From: Bordetella parapertussis
GTDB taxonomy: Bacteria; Cyanobacteriota; Cyanobacteriia; PCC-6307; Cyanobiaceae
Assembly (NCBI GenBank): GCA_943324725.2
Contig: CALPMR020000157.1
Coordinates: 1 to 7,266 of the forward strand
Length of the DNA: 7,266 nt
Direction: 5' to 3'
Shown: piece after piece, positions 1 to 6,218 of the stretch
Numbering within the stretch: position 1 is the first letter of the stretch
Layout: each line of letters starts with the position of its first letter
Position numbers and translations under genes: made by a program
The notes under the pieces: generated by a model
The model's database searches: none
What the model saw: the letters and a program-made list of their open reading frames with translations, nothing else
Told to the model about the DNA's origin: nothing

Positions 1-46
1 ACGACGATCGGATGGAGGGTGTCCATCCAGGGCAGGTTGTGATCAT
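1..46 (-). CDS. 5' end of a gene leaving the window; possible DUF2231-type membrane protein
   Basis: Reading leftwards from an ATG at 46-44, an open frame runs off the edge and encodes MITTLPWMDTLHPIVV. The LHPIVV start resembles the beginning of cyanobacterial DUF2231 integral membrane proteins, in which a conserved His-Pro comes just before the first membrane helix; that resemblance is from memory and covers only 15 complete codons. A competing frame on the same strand starts with ATG at 71-69 (MQLLLPALNDHNLAL) and is also open to the edge, so the choice is uncertain. No clear ribosome binding site is visible. The Nif11 gene upstream has the same orientation with a gap of about 140 bases, so co-transcription is possible but not shown. 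Confidence 0.35.
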   Translation of the reverse strand, partial: MITTCPGWTPSIRSS

Positions 47-101
47 TGAGTGCTGGCAGCAGCAGCTGCATCGGGGCCTTGCCACGATGAACCCCTTGAG
101 G

Positions 102-119
102 TTGGCCAGGCTTGGCCAG
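102..119. repeat. TTGGCCAG direct repeat, 10-base period
   Basis: TTGGCCAG occurs at 102-109 and again at 112-119, one helical turn apart, and each copy contains the palindrome TGGCCA. It lies between the Nif11 gene and the leftmost minus-strand gene, about 55-75 bases upstream of that gene's proposed start. It could be an operator, but nothing else supports this. Confidence 0.3.
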
Positions 120-186
120 TCGCGCTGGAACTGTGACCTTTCGCTACAGGGCTGTGGTCAATCTCGGACGGGATTGGAAGCCAGCT

Positions 187-441
187 TCAGTCCTTGTCGC
201 TGGCGCCGAAGGCGTGCATCAGGGCATCGCCCCAGCTGTTGATCGCTTCGAGTTTGTGGTCGGGCGCTTTGCTGATTGCTTCTGCATGGGCTCTCAGCAG
301 GGTGGCCTTGCTGAAGTCGTGGCCATGGCTGCTGGCCAGGTCGACGACATCGTCGAGACCGGTGGCGGCGTGAAGTTTCTGGCGCAGCTGCTCATCGGCG
401 GCGGCGCTGCTGACGAAGGCCTGCAGGGCGGGGAGCGACAC
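187..441 (-). CDS. Nif11-family small protein, stand-alone, no core peptide
   Basis: An 84-residue acidic protein matching the Nif11 domain. It has the N-terminal LxAF helix (LPALQAF, residues 3-9), the AD..L...L pattern (residues 15-23), then LDDVVDLASSHGHDF (about 29-43), which corresponds to the 'A...G..f' centre of the family. The start is GTG at 441-439. It is the only ATG, GTG or TTG in frame before an upstream stop at 510-508, and no Shine-Dalgarno is evident. In cyanobacteria Nif11 domains serve as leader peptides of lanthipeptides (prochlorosins) and related RiPPs, but many are solitary with unknown role. Here there is no Gly-Gly cleavage site and no Cys/Ser/Thr-rich core, since the tail is FGASDKD. 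No modification enzyme is nearby. A RiPP precursor role is therefore unlikely and the function is unknown. It is divergent from the NDH-2 gene, with about 145 bases between the two starts. Confidence 0.85.
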   Translation of the reverse strand: MSLPALQAFVSSAAADEQLRQKLHAATGLDDVVDLASSHGHDFSKATLLRAHAEAISKAPDHKLEAINSWGDALMHAFGASDKD

Positions 442-586
442 GGGCAGAGGGCGAGTGAGGGACTCTGCATCCTGGCAGGGCAGGGCTCCCCTGCCGGCAG
501 ATTGCCACTACCTTGCAAGCATTGTGCCGACCGCATCGATGGCGAAGGAACGTTTCTTCCTTGAGCTTGAGCCGAGCGAAGCCGTG

Positions 587-1969
587 ATGAAGAGCTGGCC
601 CCATGTGGTGATCGTGGGTGGTGGTTTCGCCGGGCTCAAAGCGGCCCATCGCCTCGCTGGCAAGCCGGTGCGGGTCACCCTGGTGGATAAGCGCAATTTC
701 AATCTTTTTCAGCCCCTGCTGTATCAGGTGGCCTCCGGACTGGTGTCCGAGGCGGATGTGGCCACGCCCCTGCGGCTGTTATTGGCCAAGGCGGCCAATG
801 TCCAGGTGCTGCTTGGTGAGGTGGTCGATCTCGATGCCGAGAACCGCGATGTGGTGTTCAACGATCGCCGCCTGCATTACGACAGCCTGATCCTGGCCAC
901 CGGCTCGGGTAGCACTTACTTCGGTCACGAGGAGTGGCGTGAACTGGCGCCGCCGATGAAGATCCTCGAGCATGCCGATGAGATCCGGCGGCGGGTGCTC
1001 TCGGCTCTGGAGGAGGCAGAGCAAACCCCGGATCGCGATCGTTGCCGTTGTCTGCAGTCGGTGGTGGTCGTGGGCGGTGGTGCCTCGGGCTGCGAGCTGG
1101 CCGGTTCCCTCAACGAGTTGATGCGCCACGCGGCCCAGCGCGATTTCCGCCAGCTGGATCCGCAGCTGTGTCGGGTGTTCCTCGTTGATCCCGGTGATCG
1201 GGTGCTGCGGGCCATGGATCCGGAGCTTTCCAAGGCGGCTGGTACTTACCTCAGCTCCCGCGGGGTGGAGCTGGTGCTGGGCGGCCGGGTGCAGAGCATC
1301 GAGGCCGGCCGGCTCACCGTGGCCTTCAAAAATCCGCCGGCCGGTACGCCGCCGGAGCGGGTGCTGGAAGCCGCCACGATCTGCTGGAGTGCGGGTGTGC
1401 GCGCCTCTCACCTCGGCAAGCTGCTCGCCGATCGCACCGGTTGCACGGTCGATCGCGGCGGGCGTGTGGTGGTTGAACCGGACTTTTCGATCGTCGGCCA
1501 TCCCGAGATCCGGGTGGTGGGTGATCTCTGCTCCTATTCGCACACCATTGATGGCAAATCCCTGCCGGGTATGGCCGGACCGGCGGTGCAGATGGGCGGC
1601 TGGGTGGCGCTGGATCTGCTAGCCCAGTTGACGGGCGAACGCCAAAAAACCTTCCGTTGGTTTGATTTCGGCAGCATGGCCGTGATCGGTCCCCTATTTG
1701 CCGTGGCTGATCTGCGCGGCATCAAGCTCAGTGGCTCCTTCGGCTGGTTGCTGTGGGGACTGGCTCACCTGGCCTTCATGCCGGCTAATGAGAATCGCCT
1801 CACTCTGCTCACCAAGTGGCTGTGGATGATCGCCACCCGTCAGCGGGCTGGCCTGCTGATCACCGGCCGGCCCGATCAGCACATGGGCGTGGAGGTGGGA
1901 TTGGAGCGGGCTGAACGGGTGGAGGATCCGACGCCCGCTCAGCCGTTGGAGGAACCGGCGACGGCCTGA
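587..1969 (+). CDS. Type II NAD(P)H dehydrogenase (NDH-2), FAD-dependent
   Basis: A 460-residue flavoprotein of the NDH-2 family, which passes electrons from NAD(P)H to a quinone at the membrane without pumping protons. Visible features: the FAD Rossmann motif VVIVGGGFAG at 7-16 with acidic D34 ending beta 2; FQPLLYQVASG at 41-51; LILATGS at 101-107; a second dinucleotide motif VVVVGGGASG at 159-168; WSAGVRAS at 267-274; the FAD-contacting VVGD at 310-313; and LPGMAGPAVQMG at 326-337. The C-terminal family signature starts at FDFGSMAVIG (359-368), followed by the amphipathic GWLLWGLAHLAF (386-397) that probably anchors it to the membrane. The ATG at 587 places the GGGFAG motif where the family has it. 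In-frame ATGs at 455 and 539 would add an unrelated N-terminal tail, though 539 cannot be excluded. Cyanobacterial paralogues (NdbA, NdbB, NdbC) cannot be told apart by eye; NdbB is known as a demethylnaphthoquinone/phylloquinone-pathway reductase. Confidence 0.92.
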   Translation: MKSWPHVVIVGGGFAGLKAAHRLAGKPVRVTLVDKRNFNLFQPLLYQVASGLVSEADVATPLRLLLAKAANVQVLLGEVVDLDAENRDVVFNDRRLHYDSLILATGSGSTYFGHEEWRELAPPMKILEHADEIRRRVLSALEEAEQTPDRDRCRCLQSVVVVGGGASGCELAGSLNELMRHAAQRDFRQLDPQLCRVFLVDPGDRVLRAMDPELSKAAGTYLSSRGVELVLGGRVQSIEAGRLTVAFKNPPAGTPPERVLEAATICWSAGVRASHLGKLLADRTGCTVDRGGRVVVEPDFSIVGHPEIRVVGDLCSYSHTIDGKSLPGMAGPAVQMGGWVALDLLAQLTGERQKTFRWFDFGSMAVIGPLFAVADLRGIKLSGSFGWLLWGLAHLAFMPANENRLTLLTKWLWMIATRQRAGLLITGRPDQHMGVEVGLERAERVEDPTPAQPLEEPATA

Positions 1970-1992
1970 GTCCAGAGGCTCGGGCCGTTGCC
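1957..1992. terminator. Strong hairpin between convergent genes, probable bidirectional terminator
   Basis: Arm 1957-1970 (GGCGACGGCCTGAG) pairs with arm 1979-1992 (CTCGGGCCGTTGCC) over 14 base pairs, two of them G-U on the plus strand, with an 8-base loop. The left arm contains the stop codon of the NDH-2 gene and the right arm ends 12 bases before the stop of the convergent dehydrogenase. There is no T-run on either side, so it is not a classical intrinsic terminator. Its position suggests termination or 3'-end protection for both transcripts. Confidence 0.55.
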
Positions 1993-2003
1993 CCCCAGAA
2001 GGC

Positions 2004-2810
2004 TCAGAGGCCGGGGCTGCTGTGCATCAGGCCACCATCGGCGAAGATCGTCGTGGCGGTGATGTAGCTGGCGGCATCGCTGGCCAGGAAGCCCACCACC
2101 TTGGCGATCTCCTCAGGCTGGGCCATGCGGCCCATGGGAATCGCGGCGTTGAGCTTGGCCAGCAGCTCGGGGTTGTTCATCGTGGAGTCATTGATCGGTG
2201 TGGCCACGGCGCCGGGGCCGACGTTGACGATCGTGATGCCATGGGGGGCCAGCTCCAGGGCGGCGGTGCGGGTGAGCATGCGCACGCCGCCCTTGGCGCA
2301 GCAGTAGGGGGTGTTGTCGGGCATGGGCCAGTCCTCGTGCACCGAGGAGATGTTGATGATGCGGCCACCGCCGCCCTGGGCGATCATCTGTTTGGCGGCG
2401 AACTGGGTGGCGAAGAAGACGCCGCGCAGATTGACATCCAGCACCTTGTCAAAGTTGTCCGGAGTGGTGGTGAGAATCGAGGTGCGCGTCTCGATGCCGG
2501 CGTTATTCACCATCACATCGAGGCGGCCATATTTCGCCACCGTGGCATCCACCAGGCGCTGCAGGTCATCGAGCTTGCCGACATCGGCCTGCACGCCGTA
2601 GCTGCTGCCGCCATAGGCCCCGATCTCCTGCTCCAGCTCTTCGGTGGCCTCGGGGTGAGAGCGGTAGTCGATCACCACCTTGGCGCCGAGTTCGGCCAGA
2701 TACTCGACGATCGATTTACCGATGCCGCTGTTACCACCGGTGACGATCGCGACCTTGTCTTGCAGCAGGGTGGAGAGGGCCTTGCCGGCCAGGGGATTGG
2801 AGCTGGTCAT
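2004..2810 (-). CDS. Short-chain dehydrogenase, glucose 1-dehydrogenase type
   Basis: A 268-residue classical SDR enzyme. Visible: the cofactor motif TGGNSGIG at 24-31, NNAG at 102-105, catalytic N127, the Ser of ISSVHE (S156), Y169 and K173 in YCCAK. IDYRS (47-51), with R50 and S51 just after beta 2, is compatible with NADP use. ISSVHEDWPMP, GPGAVATPIN and IPMGRMAQPEEIA followed by FADGG closely follow the layout of Bacillus-type glucose 1-dehydrogenase (about 261 residues), which oxidises glucose to glucono-delta-lactone in the cytoplasm. Substrate cannot be fixed from sequence alone, and other sugar or polyol substrates are possible. The ATG at 2810 gives a normal-length N-terminus. A TTG at 2849 would add 13 residues and is less likely. 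No Shine-Dalgarno is clear. The lactone product would suit the gluconolactonase-like genes about 0.4 and 2.4 kb away, although those lie on the opposite strand and are not in the same operon. Confidence 0.9.
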   Translation of the reverse strand: MTSSNPLAGKALSTLLQDKVAIVTGGNSGIGKSIVEYLAELGAKVVIDYRSHPEATEELEQEIGAYGGSSYGVQADVGKLDDLQRLVDATVAKYGRLDVMVNNAGIETRTSILTTTPDNFDKVLDVNLRGVFFATQFAAKQMIAQGGGGRIINISSVHEDWPMPDNTPYCCAKGGVRMLTRTAALELAPHGITIVNVGPGAVATPINDSTMNNPELLAKLNAAIPMGRMAQPEEIAKVVGFLASDAASYITATTIFADGGLMHSSPGL

Positions 2811-3185
2811 GGGGGTGGTGGGTAGCGGGGGAGAGACGATGGAATACAAGCCTCTGCACCCTAGTGACAGGAGTCAGGGAGATCCAGGCGGCCCCGCGCC
2901 GTCAGCATGCCCCCACCGATCGGCGACTGGTCGTCGCATGGTGCGTTGGTGCTCCATTGGATCGTACCTACGCTGCCCATTGGCCATCGCCCATCGAACA
3001 TCGGATGCGCCACAGGTGAGATTGGTTGATGCAGGAGTGTCCATGGGTTTCTCCACGTCAGTGCTGGCACTGGAGGTGCCTCCGGCGCTGCCTGTCTGCC
3101 CACCAGAGCCGTGGCGCCGCTCTGCCGCGAGCTGCTGATCACCAACGACCCGCCCTCGCCGGGATCCCAGTCCCCCCAGCTGCCG
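2811..3185. other. Gene-free stretch upstream of the dehydrogenase
   Basis: About 375 bases with no frame that resembles a protein on either strand. Open frames here are either extensions of the antisense of the dehydrogenase gene or low-complexity translations. The stretch should contain the promoter of the minus-strand dehydrogenase, but no convincing -35/-10 pair was found. One perfect 6-base inverted repeat with a 2-base centre (CAGTGC TG GCACTG, 3059-3072) is the only operator-like element noticed, and its significance is unknown. The original start of the broken SMP-30 gene that follows may also lie here; a GTG at 3111 is in frame with its first segment. Confidence 0.5.
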
Positions 3186-3866
3186 GTTCAATCGTTTGAT
3201 CCAGCCCTCACGGAGATCGTCGGGCGGATACCGGATCTGGTTCCCCTTGCGACAGGTTTTGGCTTCCTCGAAGGGCCGGTCCCATCTCCAGGAGCGGCAG
3301 GGAGACGGTGGCTTGTTGTTGATCACCGATCAGGTTCACAACAGCGTCTTTGTGATGCGCTGGAACGGCCTCGATCATCCGGGTTCTGAAGGCGAATCTG
3401 CGCAGCCGCAATCCCAAGGCTTCAACCCAGGCGGATCGCTACCAGGGCAAGCATTTCAATTCTCCCAACAATCTATTGGTGCAAAGTGACGCTAGTGTCT
3501 GGTTCATTGATCCCAGTGACGGCTCATCCCAGTTTCCACAAACGCTAGAACCACACAATAACGATCAGCGTTATGAGCCTGCTACGGCAATGCTCTCCGT
3601 GCTGGAGCCGTCGCTGCTGGGCACTTGCCTTCGGTCCGGGGGAGAAAAGCCCCTCCTCATCGACAGTGCTGCCATCCAGGGGGCTCACACCGATTTCTCC
3701 TGCTTGTCACATTGGATCTGCGTGATTGACGTCGCTATCGATCGTTGCCATCTCAGCAACAAACGGCAGGTTGCCGATGTGCACCCCGGTTACCCCGATG
3801 GCATGCGCCTGGATGAGAAGGGTCGTGTGTATTTGGGTGCCCTCGATGGGGTTCCGATGCTCAAGC
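3186..3866 (+). pseudogene. Broken SMP-30/gluconolactonase-family gene, multiple frameshifts, 3' end lost
   Basis: Homology to SMP-30/gluconolactonase beta-propellers is spread over all three plus frames in correct order. From 3186 frame A reads FDPALTEIVG and ATGFGFLEGPV, with the metal-binding Glu at 3270-3272. At about 3280-3300 it shifts to a frame reading GGLLLITDQVHNSVF and MRWNG (to about 3369). It then shifts to a frame reading YQGKHFNSPNNLLVQSDASV and WFIDPSDG (about 3440-3520). At 3621-3647 a short out-of-frame patch reads ALAFGPGEK before the frame returns to IDSAAIQGAH and HPGYPDGMRLDEKGRVYLGA (to about 3850), which keeps the metal-binding Asp. Between MRWNG and GKHFNSP about 25 codons stand where the intact relative at 5176 has about 55, so an internal deletion is likely. 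The PNG metal-binding Asn is lost. Homology stops at a run of seven G, where an amidohydrolase remnant begins. Clearly non-functional as a lactonase. Confidence 0.85.
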
Positions 3867-4238
3867 TGGGGGGGTGCTACGGGAGCCCAGGCCATGCGCA
3901 TCATCCCTGGAAAAGTCTTGGAAAGACAGTCTAAGGCGAAACTGATCCTTGGACGTATGGGCGAATCGCCTCCTTGCTTCTTGTGGCGTATGGACTCGTG
4001 ATCGGAGCGGCATGATCGACTTGGAATTGAACTTGACCTTGGCAAGACTTCCGAGAACGTGCCTCACAATGTCTATATTGCAACAAGCGGTGCCATCTCG
4101 GTCCAGCCTCTGTTCTGTGCCATGCTGGCCTTGGAACCTGATCGTATTTTAGCTGGCACTGGCTACCCATCTGAAGGTATCAGTGAGCATGGTAAAGCCA
4201 ATGTGGCATATCGGAATGCGGAGAAGATCTTCCAGCTC
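3867..4238 (+). pseudogene. C-terminal remnant of a metal-dependent amidohydrolase (decarboxylase-like)
   Basis: One frame carries the C-terminal third of the amidohydrolase family that includes ACMSD and 2,3-dihydroxybenzoate/gamma-resorcylate decarboxylases. Landmarks in order: WGGATGAQAMRII (3867-3905), KAKLILGRMGE and PPCFLWRMDS (3933-3998), an in-frame TGA stop at 3999, LDLGKTSENVPHNVYIATSG (4032-4091), LEPDRILAGTGYPSE (about 4131-4175) and YRNAEKIFQL (4209-4238). The family consensus has His in T.HALRL, His in LGHMGE and Asp in the ..DYPFE motif as metal ligands or catalytic residues. Here they are Gln (3888), Arg (3954) and Gly (4161). With the N-terminal two thirds missing, a stop inside, and all three residues gone, this cannot be an active enzyme. 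After the homology ends, the frame runs on without family resemblance to a stop at 4308-4310. The original substrate cannot be determined. Confidence 0.8.
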
Positions 4239-4279
4239 AAGTGTCAGGAGTCGGCCTGCGCTTGCTGCTCGCTTGCTGC

Positions 4280-4298
4280 CCTTGGTGGTTGGCCAAGG
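4280..4298. repeat. Short inverted repeat after the amidohydrolase remnant
   Basis: CCTTGG (4280-4285) and CCAAGG (4293-4298) form a perfect 6-base stem with a 7-base loop. It follows a short direct repeat GCTTGCTGC at 4260-4268 and 4271-4279. It lies between the dead amidohydrolase and the solute-binding protein gene. It could be a weak terminator or a remnant of one; there is no T-run, so this is only a possibility. Confidence 0.25.
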
Positions 4299-4358
4299 TC
4301 GAAGCTGTGATCCTGGCTTACGATCTGTCTCGTAAAAGTCCCTTTCTTGTCCCAAGTC

Positions 4359-5156
4359 ATGACACTTTCAAGTGAGGCTGCGCAGTCCCCCGCAGTGGAC
4401 CGTTGGCAGCTGATTGAAAGCCGCCAACGATTGATCATCGGACTCTGTCCCGACCTTCCTGGCATGGGATATTGGAATCGTGAGAAACAGCGCTTCGATG
4501 GTTTTGAGGCTGATCTGGCACGCTGCCTGACCCGGGAGCTGCTTGGCGACCAAGACGAGGCCCCTGATGGCTCTGCGCTGACAGGGCAGCAGATGCAGCA
4601 TATCTGGAGCCAGGTTGGTCCAGGGGAAAGGCTGCCGCGGATCGTCGACGGAGAATTGGACATGGTTCTGTCTCAGTTGACAATCACGCCCGAAAGGCTG
4701 GAGATCGTTGATTTTTCTGATCCTTACTTTGTTGCCTATGAAGCGTTGTTGGTGCCGGCCAGCAGTGCTGACAAGACCCTGCAGGACATGCGAGGAAAAA
4801 CCGTTGCTGTTGCTGAGGACACTGCATCTTTTCATCGCTATTCCAGGCTTCATCCCGAGATCAATCTTGTCGTCACGGCCAGAGAGTCGGACGGGCTCTT
4901 TCTCCTTTTGGCAGGAAAAGTTGATGGCGTAGCCAACGACAATGTCAACCTTGACGGCCTCCTTTCCACCTTGTCGAAGCCGGATGCGGTCAAATTGAGA
5001 CGGATTGATGTGGCTTCCTCATTCGATCCCAAGCCCTTTGGAGTCTGCATCAAGAAAGGTAGTCCAATCTTCCTTGCCAAGCTGAATTATGCTGTTTCGG
5101 TGCTCAAGCAAAATGGAACAATCGCCAGGTTGTTTGAGGCTTCAAGGCAATTCTGA
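4359..5156 (+). CDS. Family 3 solute-binding protein (amino-acid-binding fold) without signal peptide
   Basis: A 265-residue protein with the bilobed fold of ABC-transporter substrate-binding proteins of family 3 (polar amino acids). Visible: LIIGLCPDLPGMGYW (25-39), FDGFEADLARCLTRELLGD (46-64), which is the lobe I pattern of PEB1/GlnH-like proteins, LTITPERLEIVDFSDPYF (107-124), the lobe II start DMRGKTVAVAEDTASF (143-158), and VDGVANDNVNLDGLL (188-202) near the ligand site. A typical family member carries a Sec or lipoprotein signal. Here the N-terminus MTLSSEAAQSPAVDR is polar, and the in-frame sequence upstream offers only a TTG at 4347 before a stop at 4308. The protein is thus predicted to be cytoplasmic unless the real signal was lost. 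No permease or ATPase is in the window. It may be a ligand sensor, a relic of a transporter, or recently truncated. Base composition is visibly more A/T-rich than in flanking genes. The lactonase gene starts 19 bases downstream, probably in the same transcript. Confidence 0.8.
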   Translation: MTLSSEAAQSPAVDRWQLIESRQRLIIGLCPDLPGMGYWNREKQRFDGFEADLARCLTRELLGDQDEAPDGSALTGQQMQHIWSQVGPGERLPRIVDGELDMVLSQLTITPERLEIVDFSDPYFVAYEALLVPASSADKTLQDMRGKTVAVAEDTASFHRYSRLHPEINLVVTARESDGLFLLLAGKVDGVANDNVNLDGLLSTLSKPDAVKLRRIDVASSFDPKPFGVCIKKGSPIFLAKLNYAVSVLKQNGTIARLFEASRQF

Positions 5157-5175
5157 ATAATTCTCTTGTGATTCC

Positions 5176-6090
5176 ATGACTCTTCCTGCTTTTGTTGAAA
5201 GCCACGACCCGCGCTTTGATCGTCTGATCCAGTTCAATGCCGAGCTGGAATTGCTTGGCGAGGGTTTCCGCTGGCTGGAAGGGCCGGTCTGGTTCGGCGA
5301 CCATGAGTGCCTGCTGTTCAGTGATATTCCCAACAACCGGATCATGCGCTGGAGCGAGCGCCATGGGGTCACCGTCTTTCGGGAATCGGCCGACTACGCC
5401 AACGGTCAGACCCGCGATCTGCAGGGGCGGCTGATCACCTGCCATCACCGTCGCCGCTGTCTGACGCGCCTGGAGTACGACGGCACCCTCACCACCCTGG
5501 TGAGCACGGTCGACGGCAAGCGGCTCAACGCGCCCAATGACGTGGTGGTGAAGAGCGACGGCACGATCTGGTTCAGCGACCCGCTCTATGGGCTGCTGAA
5601 CGATTTCGAAGGCGGCCGTCAGGAATTCGATCAACCGCCGGCTCTCTACCGCTTTGATCCCACCACGGCGGAACTGCGGCGCATGGCCTCGGATTTCGAT
5701 GGCCCCAACGGTCTGGCCTTCTCGCCGGATGAACGCCAGCTTTATGTAGCCGAATCCGGGGCCCCGGACGCAGCCGATCCCTGTCAGTACATCCGCGTCT
5801 TCGATGTCAGCGAGGACGGCCTCTCGATTTCCAGGGGCGAGGAGTTCCACAAGGTCAACCCCGGCTGGGCCGATGGGTTCAAGGTGGATGAACACGGCAA
5901 TCTCTGGTGCGGTGCCGCCGATGGCGTGCACTGTGTCAGCCCCGATGGCACCCTGCTGGGCAAGGTGCTGGTGCCGAAGCGCGTCTCGAATCTCTGTTTC
6001 GGCGATCGCTTCCACAGCCGCCTGTTCATCTGTGCCTCGACCAGCCTCTACGCCCTGTTCACCAACACCCGTGGTGTTCAGCGTCCCTGA
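5176..6090 (+). CDS. SMP-30/gluconolactonase-family lactonase, intact
   Basis: A 304-residue six-bladed beta-propeller hydrolase of the SMP-30/gluconolactonase/LRE family, which opens sugar lactones to aldonic acids using a divalent metal. Visible: FRWLEGPVW with metal ligand E35; LLFSDIPNNRIMRW (46-59); GKRLNAPNDVVVKSDGTIWF (114-133); DGPNGLAFSPDERQLYVAES (175-194) with metal ligand N178; WADGFKVDEHGNLWCG (231-246) with catalytic/metal Asp D233; and NLCFGDRF then LFICASTSLYAL (272-294). The TNTRGVQRP tail matches the usual end of bacterial members, so the gene is complete. ATG at 5176 is 19 bases after the solute-binding gene, with no clear Shine-Dalgarno. It differs in many positions from the broken relative at 3186, so the two look like separate subfamilies and not a recent duplication. 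Gluconolactone is a plausible substrate given the glucose-dehydrogenase-like gene nearby, but arabinono- or galactonolactone cannot be ruled out. Confidence 0.9.
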   Translation: MTLPAFVESHDPRFDRLIQFNAELELLGEGFRWLEGPVWFGDHECLLFSDIPNNRIMRWSERHGVTVFRESADYANGQTRDLQGRLITCHHRRRCLTRLEYDGTLTTLVSTVDGKRLNAPNDVVVKSDGTIWFSDPLYGLLNDFEGGRQEFDQPPALYRFDPTTAELRRMASDFDGPNGLAFSPDERQLYVAESGAPDAADPCQYIRVFDVSEDGLSISRGEEFHKVNPGWADGFKVDEHGNLWCGAADGVHCVSPDGTLLGKVLVPKRVSNLCFGDRFHSRLFICASTSLYALFTNTRGVQRP

Positions 6091-6218
6091 GGCCTGGGCC
6101 TGAGCCTGGATGACGTGACGGCGATCAGTCCCGTTCTGCTGCGTCGGTGCCGGTTGGGCATCCCTGTTGTTCAGGATCCTGTCTCACGCGGATCTGCCCT
6201 TTTCACCCCTCCCTACCC

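Noticed and set aside
12..242. A 76-codon plus-strand open frame at the left edge
   Set aside because: The translation is Trp/Arg/Gln-rich with no motif, and it overlaps the Nif11 gene on the other strand.
187..441. The Nif11 gene as a lanthipeptide (prochlorosin-type) precursor
   Set aside because: There is no Gly-Gly cleavage site, no Cys-containing core and no LanM-like enzyme in the window. The same holds for the copy at 6219-6476.
455..586. N-terminal extension of the NDH-2 gene from starts at 455 or 539
   Set aside because: The extra residues have no similarity to the family, whose proteins begin only a few residues before the GGGFAG motif. The ATG at 587 fits that.
779..1543. A 254-codon open frame on the minus strand
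   Set aside because: It is a shadow of the NDH-2 gene.
2022..2825. A 267-codon open frame on the plus strand
   Set aside because: It is antisense to the short-chain dehydrogenase, with a His/Gly-rich translation and no domain pattern.
3707..4045. A 112-codon minus-strand open frame over the pseudogene region
   Set aside because: Plus-strand family motifs on both sides and within (PDGMRLDEKGRVYLGA, LGRMGE) explain this DNA, and the minus-strand translation shows nothing recognisable.
5104..6015. A 303-codon open frame on the minus strand
   Set aside because: It is the antisense of the intact lactonase gene, whose metal-binding motifs and full length leave no doubt about the coding strand.
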